64,000 nucleotides of DNA from Cycas panzhihuaensis (Eukaryota > Cycadophyta), in NCBI GenBank assembly GCA_023213395.1, contig CM041465.1, positions 4,278,001 to 4,342,000 of the forward strand. Reading direction: 5' to 3'. The notes under the pieces were generated by a model. It saw only the letters and a list, made by a program, of their open reading frames with translations. It was not told the DNA's origin and made no database searches. The position numbers were made by a program, and so were the translations under genes. Each line of letters opens with the position of its first letter. The stretch's first letter is position 1. Of this stretch, positions 1 through 11,300 are shown piece after piece.

Positions 1-1080
1 ATGATAACCTTAGGTTTGAGGGATTCAAAAGTATATTAAATGATATTAGAATGATATAAAACTTTACAAGTATAAAGATAAATAAAATGTGAACCCAGTG
101 GAATAGACTGTTCTGAAAAGGGATTCCTAGAAATCAAGTTTTAGTGAATCAAAGGTATAGGCCTTGTTTTGAGGCTAAACAGGAGCAGGGGGTCAAAATG
201 CTAACAAAATACTTATAGAATGCTGTAAGGTGACCAAATATTATTTATAAAATTATTCAATATACTTTCAATTGAAATTTTTTGAAAATATATATTAAAA
301 AATGTGTAAAAATAGCAAATTTGAGGCAATAAAGTACCTCTACTTTGAATGATTTGAAAATCAGTAAAAATATGTCAAAATGTATAAAAAATTATGTCAA
401 ATCGAAAAGAATTAAGTCATATTCCAAAACAAACTAATGGAATTAAAATCTGATACAAAATAAAAAAGTTATAGCAAAAATGGTAACATGTATCTTTATG
501 TAAAAATGTTAAGAAACAGCTAAAAACAACTAAATTCTCACTTTTAGCAATTAAAATACTAATGAAAATGAATTCAAAAAATTAAAATAAGAAGTGGGTA
601 TTAAAGTTTGTAGAACTTAGATTGCTATAGAAGAAATCCAGGTAGAAAATAATTTACCAGTAATAAATTATAGTCGGTTCTAAAAGTGATTTTGTTAAAA
701 ATGTGAAAAAGGCTAAAAATTTGAATGTCTGACATTAAATTGGCCAAAACAGGGTCAAATTAGTACCAAATTGGTCATATGACTAGTCAAAATTAGTGTA
801 CAGAAAATTTCTGATCTAATGGAACTAGTTTTGTCTGAAACCAATGCTCCATCAAAGAGTTATGGTAAAAAAATGCCAATAACCCTATAAAAAATAAAAA
901 ATTAGAAAAAATAAAAATAAAATGTTTTATAAAAAATGAAATAGCCCCTTTTTGAAGTGACTAACAGTCACGTGATAGTGAAATAGAACCAGGGGATGAA
1001 AGTGAAAGGGGATTAAGAGTTTTAAAAGCGTGGAATTAAAAATATATTAAATATAATTAAATTTTATCTTTTAAACGAAA
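1..1080. other. AT-rich intergenic DNA, no gene seen
   Basis: Very AT-rich sequence with frequent stops in all frames. I see no protein similarity, repeat structure or RNA gene. The short runs of A and T look like ordinary decayed intergenic DNA. Confidence 0.6.
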
Positions 1081-1790
1081 ACATTATGCCGCCATAATTG
1101 CAGATGAGCGACCTGCACTATAAGAAAATAATATAATATATAAAACAATTATAAAATATGGGACACCAGAGTCGGGCGTACTTATATGTACCTATATAAA
1201 TAAAAACGACGGAAGAGATAGTCATTGTTATTAAAAACTATTGGTTCAACTCAACAAAGGATGAAGAGCGCCTGCACGTTGACGCCACCGTACTCTCTCC
1301 CAATGCAGTGTTATTAATGCTGCTGTGTATGAAGCTGCACGCCACACTCAACCCAACGCGAGATGACTGTTAAATAATAACTGTGCACCACATCACCCAA
1401 CGCAATAAACGCAACCAAACATAAGCGGGACGCAATAAACGCAAACATTGTTATTAAGAGAAGATCACACCAACGGGGACACAACCGTATAGAATCCTCA
1501 AATGAGCCACTAAAGCGCTGTTAATGTGGCTAGCTGCGCGCCACTGGATAGACGCATAGCGCTATTATCTAGCTGCGCTGCGAGCATGGCACCAGAGATG
1601 AAGAAGGAACTGCGGACATGCAATATAGCGATGTTATCTAGCTGCACTCTCACCATGCCTGCCACTGAAATAGCACCCAACGCGAACGCGAATCTCAAAT
1701 GCACAAGATGTTGTTATTCCTAGCTGCGCGCCACTGTGGGTAAACGTAGAAGACACTGTTATTCCTAGCTGCACGAACAGGGAAAAATAC
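1081..1790. repeat. CpG-richer island of degenerate ~50-65-bp repeats
   Basis: A short stretch clearly richer in G, C and CpG than its surroundings. The phrase tgttat..tagctgcgcgcc (with variants such as tagctgcactc and tagctgcacgaa) recurs near 1519, 1560, 1630, 1710 and 1758, with a weaker form near 1306. A second phrase, acgcaataaacgcaa, occurs near 1403 and 1430, and a variant lies near 1680. Spacing is irregular, so this is an eroded minisatellite-like array. Two overlapping open frames of about 65 codons on opposite strands (1510-1723) arise from the lower stop density here and resemble no protein. The island lies directly upstream of the PHAX pseudogene, so remnants of a promoter or leader are possible but not shown. 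Confidence 0.55.
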
Positions 1791-2420
1791 GTTGGAAGCT
1801 ATCTTTGAAGATGACCCCTCCAATGGCGAGAGGTATTTTTTAGATGTAGAGATGATGAATGCCAATCAGGACATTGCACCGTTGCAGATGATCAATTGGA
1901 GGATGGCAATCTTGAACCATGTGCTACTTCTGGAATTGATATCCTTGAGCCTTATGGCCACAAGGATGCAAGTCTTCTTTATGGAGAAAATTATTTAGAC
2001 AAAGCATCCAACAATGCAAAGCATGCTACTCAAAGTAGGCGTTCTAGAAGGAAATGACATAAGAAAAAGAAGAACCATATAAATAGCATTGCCAACATTA
2101 ACAGGTTTGTGATTGACATAAGTAGGTGCTTACAGGAGCCAAAGTCTTACCTTGTTTGGGAAGCAGTCAGGAACCTTGGAGTTTATGTAGTCAAGGGTTT
2201 TATAGAGGAGGTGTATACCATTGACAGTTCTGGAGGGCAGATGACAGCTGATGGGAAACATCGTTGTACAACTAGAGGAATACTCTAGAATATTTTGAAG
2301 TCATATGAGTCAGATGCATATAAGGAAATTATGCTGAAAGGGAAGCAATTTGAGAAGCAACTTCGGAAAGACAACGGTAAATGGCATGCCACAGATTTGG
2401 ATGGGAAGTTGTGGAATTAA
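1791..2420 (+). pseudogene. PHAX: PHAX-like (phosphorylated adaptor for RNA export) pseudogene, intronless
   Basis: Conceptual translation resembles plant proteins with the PHAX RNA-binding domain; the family exports capped snRNA. An acidic N-terminal part starts at 1791 (LEAIFEDDPSNG, then DVEM), and the frame shifts near 1885. A basic stretch (RRSRRK) follows at about 2040. The RNA-binding domain runs from about 2095 to 2370 and shows SYLVWEAVRNLG, GGQMTADGKHR and AYKEIMLKGKQFEKQLRK. Stops interrupt the frame near 2055, 2286 and 2418. No initiating ATG is kept. No intron separates the N-terminal part from the domain, so a processed (retroposed) copy is the simplest reading, but no poly(A) tail or TSD could be defined. 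The family call is firm from the domain. The processed origin is an inference. Confidence 0.8.
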
Positions 2421-3530
2421 GAAGGATCAATGAAGAGTTGCAACATGAAAAATGAGAGTTCACAGTGAAATTGGATGTTGAATATACAAAAAACTTAGAC
2501 CCAATACACAAGATACACCATGTATCTATGGTGTGTGCTCTAAGATTTATGACACCCAGTTCATGTATTATCTTTAGATCGAAAGTATGATCTAAAATAT
2601 TCAAGAAAAATGTTGCATCTTTAGAATACAATTTGAGTGCCTCGTTTTCGTTTCCCTTTTTTGTTGTACGTATATCAAAAAGTGTGTAGAACTTTAAAAA
2701 TCTAAACTCTAAAACTCTGAAGAACTTGTTGTTTCAAGAAATATTCTACTAATCTACCAATTTATTCTTTATTTCTATTTGTGTTCAATCTATTGTTGAA
2801 AAAATGCAATGATTTTGTATGTACACATAAATCTCATAGAAATTTCTTCAAATAATAATAGTAAAACAACTTAATGGAGTAATATACTCATATAATAGAG
2901 TCATAATATTAATAGATTTTTCAAATATTTCGAAGAGAATATATCATAAAAAATGCTTATATATTTGTATTTAAAAAAATTTCAAAGGAATATATTGAGC
3001 AGATATATAAAATATGTGTAAATTTGAAAATGGAACTGAAGAACCTAGAACATATAGTTGTAGCTGGCTTTGTAGCTGAAAATAAGCTTCAAAAGGTTCC
3101 AGTAAACAAATCTTCTTCCTCACACATCGAATATAGGCAGATCTACTACAACAAATGATTTGGTGGGCAAAATATGCACCCAAAAATTGTAGGTCTATAA
3201 AAACTTAAAAATATAGTCAAGAATATAATGAAAAATATAGATCTAAACTAAATGTAGCAGAAAATGCTGAAAAAACTTGATAAAATAAGTAGATCTATAG
3301 TTAAAAATAGCAAATCTGAAGTAACAAATTACAGATCTTTGAAGAAAACTTGATAACTTTTGTATGCAGTTGATGCTCTTTTGCAAATCTGCCAAAAATA
3401 TCAAATAAGTAGATAAAAAACTCGTAAACTGTCAAAATATATGATAAATCTGTAGATCTAAAGAGAAAATAACTCAAATATGAGAATAAAACTTGAATGT
3501 ATATAACTTGTTGCTGAATCAGTAATCGTT
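2421..3530. other. AT-rich DNA; possible leader of a minus-strand copia remnant
   Basis: No coding similarity found. Between about 3135 and 3470 the word tagatct and close variants recur many times (for example near 3140, 3240, 3290, 3335 and 3455). This stretch lies just inside the minus-strand PBS at 3532, so it may be the degenerate leader of that retroelement. The minus-strand open frame at 2971-3183 has no recognisable domain. Confidence 0.35.
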
Positions 3531-3531
3531 T

Positions 3532-3840
3532 GCTCTGATACCAAATGTTGGAAATAGAATGTAGCTAAACTGCTTTGATACTAAATGTTGGAATATATTT
3601 GCAGGAGAACAGGGCAGAACATATATCAAATAACCATAAACTAATATTGCATCAATACATCAATGTATCATAATCACAATAGCATAAACATATGAAAGTA
3701 TTATTGTTCAATCCATTGTAGCAGAAATGAGCATTACAAATTTCTCAAATGATGGCGGTGTCTAAAGACACTAGGGTTGTACACCCCATAATATAAATAG
3801 TTTTGGGGGAGGAGGGAAACTCCTCAACCCTTGAATTCAA
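3532..3840 (-). mobile_element. Old minus-strand Ty1/copia-type LTR with duplicated PBS junction
   Basis: On the plus strand gctctgatacca at 3532-3543 is the complement of an initiator-Met PBS. It is followed by an LTR-like end, tgttgg, at 3547. Forty bases on, the same junction is repeated with changes (gctttgatacta at 3572, tgttgg at 3587). Read on the minus strand, an LTR would therefore end at 3587 or 3547 and the element interior would lie to the left. A TATA-like stretch (ctatttatattatgg on the minus strand, about 3787-3801) fits an LTR promoter. The far LTR end is not identified; 3840 is only the limit of what I can argue. Confidence 0.5.
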
Positions 3841-4059
3841 ATTAATAATAAAATAATGTAACTTAACTCAAATAAACTAACTCAAATTAACATTAAATTA
3901 CCTTAACTTACCTTGACATGTTGAGCATCACATGTCTAAATTGAGGTGCACAATCCTAGTAGGTAAGAGGGAGTTGAGTGATGACATTACACTCCAATAA
4001 AAAATCTAGGCTAAAAGATCAACCTTTTATAGGATTCAAAGGCATCAACTATATAGAAT

Positions 4060-5268
4060 AGAGCTCTTCCTCTTCACCTTAATTCATAGTTTTTTCCCTC
4101 CCATTCTTTAGAGCAATCAAGATTCCTTCCAAAAGGTACATGTATCATTCCTCATCTTTTGGTGACAGTCCTATGATTCCTTCTTAGTTTTTTCTTCTTT
4201 ACTACATGTTTTAAAGGGAAAATTTGATGAAAGATTGGTCAATAAGGGGAATATTGCTATCTTGAGGCACAAACATGGTAGCCTTCATTGAGTATTCTTG
4301 TGGTTGTTTAGAATGTTTTCCTTGATTTTTCATTTTTTATCTCTTCTTTATAAAACATACTCAAATAGGAAAGAGTAAGAAGATTGAACTTTACATATCC
4401 ATTTTTACTCTCTTCTTCTATATGAAATAGAATGAGTTTATATTTTTTTTTGTCGCATGTGATTTTAGCAATTGTGAGATCTTTCTAAGCTCTCATATTG
4501 GCTTCTTAAAGGATTATATGAATAAACTTTTACTTTTATATTAATGGAAACACTTGCACATTGTACTTTATGAGTTGCTACCTTGTTTTAGAACTTTTTC
4601 ATAATTAACAAGTTGTAAATCCTATTAGATAACTTTGCATACAAGTGGAAGAGTTTTACAAGGAGCTATATATGTATTCAACCTTTGTTAATTGGCATGT
4701 ATGAGAGCTTTCCTTATAAAGTTAGTTTTTTAAATCCTTTCATTTAAAACAAGAGTTTTACTTTAAGAGTTTTGAAACAAGTTTTATTTGGTTTTAAATA
4801 TTTTTTTCTTTAACAAAAAGGAAAAGAAAATGTGTGCTTTCTTATCTTAATTAGTTTGATGGTATGATTTTCTTTAGTTTAGTTAGTACTCTTTTTTATA
4901 TAAATTAATATTATAAAGTGTATGATATTATCAGTGTTTGATAACTTTTCCTTTAACCAAGTAAACTTAAAATATTGAATGTTATAAAGGAAGGAATAAA
5001 AAAAAAGAAAACATTGTTAGTATATCTCTAACCCTAGATCTGCTCTACTGGACTATGTAGGCTAGTGTATTCCTTCACTAAGTTCCATTCATATACCTTA
5101 GCCTATTATTCTCTATACCAAAAATCACACAACCAAGTGGAGACTCCTTCTTAAGAGTTGGTAAAGTAGTCCTAGGGTTCTTATAGGTTGACATATCTCC
5201 TAATATTTAGTTGAAATAAAAGAAATATAAAGTTATTAAGAAGTACTTGACCTAGATTGATTCCCAAA
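4060..5268 (+). mobile_element. Partial Tat/Ogre-type LTR, opposite orientation to the 34.7-56.0 kb element
   Basis: This stretch matches, in reverse complement, the LTRs at 34739-39603 and 47775-56048. Examples are the block around 4160-4260 (ttcttagttttttcttctt, then aaagattggtcaa) and the block 5130-5268 (ggagactccttcttaagag, ggttcttatagg, ttgaaataaaag). It ends near 5268 at the point matching the outer LTR end near 34739. The beginning of the LTR is missing to the left. The tandem-unit breakpoint at 4708 lies inside this LTR, so units 2 and 3 carry only its last ~560 bp. Confidence 0.65.
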
Positions 5269-5329
5269 CACCTAGTTCTCTAGATGATACATGCACAATC
5301 ATCATTATTCTATTAGATAATGATGTAGG

Positions 5330-6077
5330 TTAAATGTTTGGTCTTATTAAGGAAATTTTGGGCACTCTATTATAAATTCTACTTTCATTATGTTTCCCAT
5401 GGAGATAGACACTCATTAAGCCTTATTTATGTGTGATCTTGTAGGCTAGATGCATACATATCAATAAGAGTGTGTTGATTAAGGGATAGTAAAACTCAAT
5501 TTTATATGGCCTAAAATTCGTAACTTTATACTTTAATTAATAATGTATTCTCAAGATAGGTAAGTTAACTAAAGAAGGATTAGTTCTAGGTATCTTTATA
5601 TTAGCCAAAGAAGCGTTTTAAAAATGAGTTTCATGATTGGTTGGTGGGATTTTCGCATCGCCATTAACAAAAATAATGATATACTTTGCCTTTAAGTTGA
5701 GGATAAGCAAATATAAGTTTTTAATTAAGGGGTAGAAGATTGAGGCTAAAGTAAGACTCTAACTTGTTGATTTATCTTTATTCAGATTACTTATTAAGAT
5801 CATGGTAAAAAGTGAGAATAGTAATCTTTTGATGGAGTGGATGATGATGTGTTAGAGGAATAAGAAGGGGAGGTAAAGGTGGAGGTAAGATGTGATCTTA
5901 ATTTAAGGATGATGCTATACTGGACATCTATTTCAACGTATTAGATATTTTCATTAATAGTTTTACCATCTCCTTTATTATGTTAGTGGTAGAGTCATTC
6001 AAATTATTAAACTAATCATTTAAATTACTACATTAAGTCTCCATTGTTACATGTTGATCTACTTGAGTAGGAGCTAT
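5330..6077 (-). pseudogene. Ty3/gypsy gag remnant, element D (tandem copy 1)
   Basis: Minus-strand translation gives a decayed gag of the same family as gypsy A. Shared phrases are KLESYFSL and, after it, LIFAYPQLKGKVYHYF followed by CENPTNQS; A has KLESYFSL, then PIFAPIHMEGRAY and EYPSNRT. The start codon at 6077 reads ATA where A has ATG, followed in both by GCTCCTAC. There are many stops. No protease or polymerase follows, because the fragment ends against the Tat-type LTR near 5268. Confidence 0.65.
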
Positions 6078-7322
6078 TAGATCAGCTACTAAAATAATTT
6101 AAGAGAAAGGCACTTTAAGAAAGGGGGTTAAGAAAGAAGAAGAGGGTTTCAAAGGAAGAAGGGAGTTAAATAGAAAGAATGGGATTAAAGAGTTAGGAGA
6201 TGATGTATAGGGGTGGGAGGGGGTGTTTATATCCTATTAACTACTTATAAACCTCTACAAGTTGTCTTTAGGCTATTTCCCTAAAAAAACTTTATAATGA
6301 CCTCACTTAGTGTACTAAGGCAGGTGTGAAGATCTTATTAGGATGATGTAGGTGAGATTATGTGTGAAATTTTGGCTATGGGATCCATGGGCTACCTATA
6401 TGTTGTTTTTCACTAAAATTTAGGGTTGAAACCAACCTACTGAAAATTATCAATGTGATGTACTTATTAAAATAAGGTAAACAAAATATAAGGGTAAGAT
6501 TTTCAATCTAGTATCTAGTGATGAGGGTTTTTTAAGTCTACTATTAAAGGTTGGATAGGATAAAATCTATAAACAATGATTTTGAATAGTTGTAATAGTT
6601 AAAATTTAGATAGCCTATTTTTAGACAAACTTTGACCCAACAATTACGGTTTGTATGCCCTCCTATAAACTTATCTATTATTAATAATTCCTAGCTAAAT
6701 ATCTTAAGGAACTAACTATGGAGGGTTACCATACCTATAGTTTCACTATCTATATCTAAGGTGTTTGTAAGGGTAACTTCCTAGTGCTAACTACTAATTA
6801 GTGCACTACAAGGTTATAAGCAAGTGTCTATTTACCTATTCTAGGTTATAGGAAGAAAACTATAGGGGTCCCCCTATACTCAAGGGTATATAGAAACTTA
6901 ATTTCATACATGGTTATTATCTAAAGCCTTAATATTAGTAGATGAATTATCTTACTTCATGTGTTGGCATATACCCAAGTATATTTAGCTAGAAATAATT
7001 AGCTTCTCATGTATATTTTAAAACCCATAGAATAGTATTTCTACTTAGAGATCTATAGAGGAATGGAAAAAATAAAGGTTACAAACAAATAGCGGTTCTT
7101 TATATAACCTTTACAAAAGATAATATAATAGTACAAAGTTTCTTTTTTTTTCTCTTTTCCATTTATAAAAATAATAAGAGAAAGGGGGCATGAAATATCA
7201 CCAATGGGAAATAAAAAAGAATTCCATATTTTGCTTCTTTCAACTTGATTTCATTTATACTTCACTTTTGAGTTCACCTTGTTATTATAGAAAGGATCTT
7301 TGAGCCAAGATCTGATATGAGT
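6078..7322 (-). other. Leader and PBS of element D (copy 1; also 9682-10930 and 13311-14560)
   Basis: Non-coding leader of the minus-strand gypsy. The part 6640-6960 is recognisably related to the leader of the young chromovirus at 54560-54830 in the same orientation (gtgcactacaa, taacttcc...ggctaac-type phrases, ctatactcaagggtatat). A G-run cluster at 6209-6224, about 135 bases upstream of gag, corresponds to the C-rich tract of gypsy A at 16639-16671. The PBS complement, decayed to atctgatatgagt, lies at 7309-7322. On the minus strand it resembles the initiator-Met PBS. Confidence 0.6.
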
Positions 7323-8075
7323 TGGGACATACCTATCCCAATAATTGCCATAAATTATGCAAAAGAAATAACTCAAAGGACATAATACATATGATCCGAA
7401 TATATCAAATCAATTTTATTAATAGAAAGAAATTGAATACATAATAGAGCACCAAAGAGAACCAAATGTAGTATCACATTACACTAAGTATACAATATTT
7501 GAAATATAAAATAAACCATACTCTACTTTTATAATGCCTTATATAAATAAGAGTGGCCTCTCTATAAGAATACCATTAGAAGGAGTAAACGACCAATATA
7601 CATGTTAATGGATAGAACTAATTATTATGTTATATATTTATGTAAACTAGCAGATAGATCTTGTAGCTAAGATAGTTATTATTATATGACCACATGCAGT
7701 TAATGAAACCAAGTAGCAAGCACTCATGCTTAAGGAACTAGGAGGTTAAGTGATAATCATTAACTTTTGTCTATGGGCTTTTAAAGCCACCAATGAGTTA
7801 TAAGGTCATTTGGGACATTAATAGGATTATAGGGAAAATGCTCTTTTGTGTCCATTTAAGAGTAATAAATTATAAAGAGAGGTTGTTATGTAATTATTTT
7901 CTCTTGAGACATTAGTACTGTAGTACTCTTTAGTTCTCTTTTGTATTTATCTACTCTCTTTGGTGTACTTCACTTCTATATTTGACTTTTATTAATAATA
8001 CAAGTGCTACAATTTCCTACTTATCTTTCCATTATTATTTTTTAGTGTGAGAATAAGTGGGATAGTCATATCCTA
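7323..8075. repeat. Head-to-head LTR pair (copy 1; also 10931-11683 and 14561-15312)
   Basis: About 750 bp made of two LTRs of one family facing opposite ways. The minus-strand LTR (7323 to about 7690) ends at the D PBS with tgggataggtatgtccca. The plus-strand LTR (about 7691-8075) ends with gggatagtcatatccta at its own PBS (tagtatcaaatctagg, 8078-8093). Both contain a tctctttggtg...attaata core. Their outer (5') ends abut within a few bases around gttattattat. By eye the two LTRs are only moderately similar, so they were distinct insertions or were long separated. Confidence 0.7.
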
Positions 8076-8311
8076 AGTAGTATCAAATCTAGGTTTTAAA
8101 TCTAGCAAAAGTAGTATGTTCGAAGGAAGCTAAAGAAGAAGGGAAATATTTACCCCGGTATATCATTATAAATCTTTCTGTATAAGTTCTATTTTATTTC
8201 AAGTTCTATTTAATTTTAATGAAAATCTAACAAGCTACAAGCAGGCAATAAAGTCCCACCATATCCATCTCCTTTCTCCTATTGGTTAGATAGAGACCCT
8301 ATATTAAAGGT

Positions 8312-11300
8312 CTTTCCTTATAAAGTTAGTTTTTTAAATCCTTTCATTTAAAACAAGAGTTTTACTTTAAGAGTTTTGAAAGAAGTTTTATTTAGTTTTA
8401 AATGTTTTTTTCTTTAACAAAAAGGAAAAGAAAATGTGTGCTTTCCTATCTTAATTAGTTTGATGGTATGATTTTCTTTAGTTTAGTTAGTACTCTTTTT
8501 TATATAAATTAATCTTATGAAGTGTATGATATTATGAGTGTTTGATAACTTTTCCTTTAACTAAGTAAACTTAAAATATTGAATGTTATAAAGGAAGGAA
8601 TAAAAAAAAAAAAAACATTGTTAGTATAGCTCTAACCCCAGATCTGCTCTACTGGACTATGTAGGCTAGTGTATTCCTTCACTAAGTTCCATTCATATAC
8701 CTTAGCCTATTATTCTCTATACCAAAAATCACACAACCAAGTGGAGACTCCTTATTAAGAGTTGGTAAAAGTAGTCCTAGGGTTCTTATAGGTTGACATA
8801 TCTCCTAATATTTAGTTGAAATAAAAGAAATATAAAGTTATTAAGAAGTACTTGACCTAGATTGATTCCCAAACACCTAGTTCTCTAGATGATACATGCA
8901 CAATCATCATTATTCTATTAGATAATGATGTAGGTTAAATGTTTGGTCTTATTAAGGAAATTTTGGGCACTCTATTATAAATTCTACTTTCATTATGTTT
9001 CCCATGGAGATAGACACTCATTAAGCCTTATTTATGTGTGATCTTGTAGGCTAGATGCATACATATCAATAAGAGTGTGTTGATTAAGGGATAGTAAAAC
9101 TCAATTTTATATGGCCTAAAATTCGTAACTTTATACTTTAATTAATAATGTATTCTCAAGATAGGTAAGTTAACTAAAGAAGGATTAGTTCTAGGTATCT
9201 TTATATTAGCCAAAGAAGCGTTTTAAAAATGAGTTTCATGATTGGTTGGTGGGATTTTCGCATCGCCATTAACAAAAATAATGATATACTTTGCCTTTAA
9301 GTTGAGGATAAGCAAATATAAGTTTTAATTAAGGGGTAGAAGATTGAGGCTAAAGTAAGACTCTAACTTGTTGATTTATCTTTATTCAGATTACTTATTA
9401 AGATCATGGTAAAAAGTGAGAATAGTAATCTTTTGATGGAGTGGATGATGATGTGTTAGAGGAATAAGAAGGGGAGGTAAAGGTGGAGGTAAGATGTGAT
9501 CTTAATTTAAGGATGATGCTATACTGGACATCTATTTCAACGTATTAGATATTTTCATTAATAGTTTTACCATCTCCTTTATTATGTTAGTGGTAGAGTC
9601 ATTCAAATTATTAAACTAATCATTTAAATTACTACATTAAGTCTCCATTGTTACACGTTGATCTACTTGAGTAGGAGCTATTAGATCAGCTACTAAAATA
9701 ATTTAAGAGAAAGGCACTTTAAGAAAGGGGGTTAAGAAAGAAGAAGAGGGTTTCAAAGGAAGAAGGGAGTTAAATAGAAAGAATGGGATTAAAGAGTTAG
9801 GAGATGATGTATAGGGGTGGGAGGGGGTGTTTATATCCTATTAACTACTTATAAACCTCTACAAGTTGTCTTTAGGCTATTTCCCTAAAAAAACTTTATA
9901 ATGACCTCACTTAGTGTACTAAGGCAGGTGTGAAGATCTTATTAGGATGATGTAGGTGAGATTATGTGTGAAATTTTGGCTATGGGATCCATGGGCTACC
10001 TATATGTTGTTTTTCACTAAAATTTAGGGTTGAAACCAACCTACTGAAAATTATCAATGTGATGTACTTATTAAAATAAGGTAAACAAAATATAAGGGTA
10101 AGATTTTCAATCTAGTATCTAGTGATGAGGGTTTTTTAAGTCTACTATTAAAGGTTGGATAGGATAAAATCTATAAACAATGATTTTGAATAGTTGTAAT
10201 AGTTAAAATTTAGATAGCCTATTTTTAGACAAACTTTTGACCCAACAATTACCTGGTTTGTATGCCCTCCTATAAACTTATCTATTATTAATAATTCCTA
10301 GCTAAATATCTTAAGGAACTAACTATGGAGGGTTACCATACCTATAGTTTCACTATCTATATCTAAGGTGTTTGTAAAGGGTAACTTCCTAGTGCTAACT
10401 ACTAATTAGTGCACTACAAGGTTATAAGCAAGTGTCTATTTACCTATTCTAGGTTATAGGAAGAAAACTATAGGGGTCCCCCTATACTCAAGGGTATATA
10501 GAAACTTAATTTCATACATGGTTATTATCTAAAGCCTTAATATTAGTAGATGAATTATCTTACTTCATGTGTTGGCATATACCCAAGTATATTTAGCTAG
10601 AAATAATTAGCTTCTTATGTATATTTTAAAACCCATAGAATAGTATTTCTACTTAGAGATCTATAGAGGAATGGAAAAAATAAAGGTTACAAACAAATAG
10701 CGGTTCTTTATATAACCTTTACAAAAGATAATATAATAGTACAAAGTTTCTTTTTTTTTCTCTTTTCCATTTATAAAAATAATAAGAGAAAGGGGGCATG
10801 AAATATCACCAATGGGAAATAAAAAAGAATTCCATATTTTGCTTCTTTCAACTTGATTTCATTTATACTTCACTTTTGAGTTCACCTTGTTATTATAGAA
10901 AGGATCTTTGAGCCAAGATCTGATATGAGTTGGGACATACCTATCCTAATAATTGCCATAAATTATGCAAAAGAAATAACTCAAAGGACATAATACATAT
11001 GATCCGAATATATAAAATCAATTTTATTAATAGAAAGAAATTGAATACATAATAGAGCACCAAAGAGAACCAAATGTAGTATCACATTACACTAAGTATA
11101 CAATATTTGAAATATAAAATAAACCATACTCTACTTTTATAATGCCTTATATAAATAAGAGTGGCCTCTCTATAAGAATACCATTAGAAGGAGTAAACGA
11201 CCAATATACATGTTAATGGATAGAACTAATTATTATGTTATATATTTATGTAAACTAGCAGATAGATCTTGTAGCTAAGATAGTTATTATTATATGACCA

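Larger units (their letters stand above)
4708..8311. repeat. Tandem 3.6-kb unit, copy 1
   Basis: First of three direct tandem copies, 3604 bp. Order within the unit: last ~560 bp of a Tat-type LTR; minus-strand gypsy gag (to 6077); its leader (6078-about 7300) and PBS; a minus-strand LTR (from 7323); a plus-strand LTR of the same family (to 8075); PBS and ~235 bp of leader. Copies 1 and 2 are almost identical from about 5040 onward. Before that, copy 1 differs from both other copies at several sites near 4780-5035. Confidence 0.9.

Noticed and set aside
1510-1723. Overlapping ~65-codon open frames on both strands
   Set aside because: They lie in the CpG-richer repeat island, have no similarity to known proteins and differ in content from the repeats only by chance. 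Low stop density explains them.
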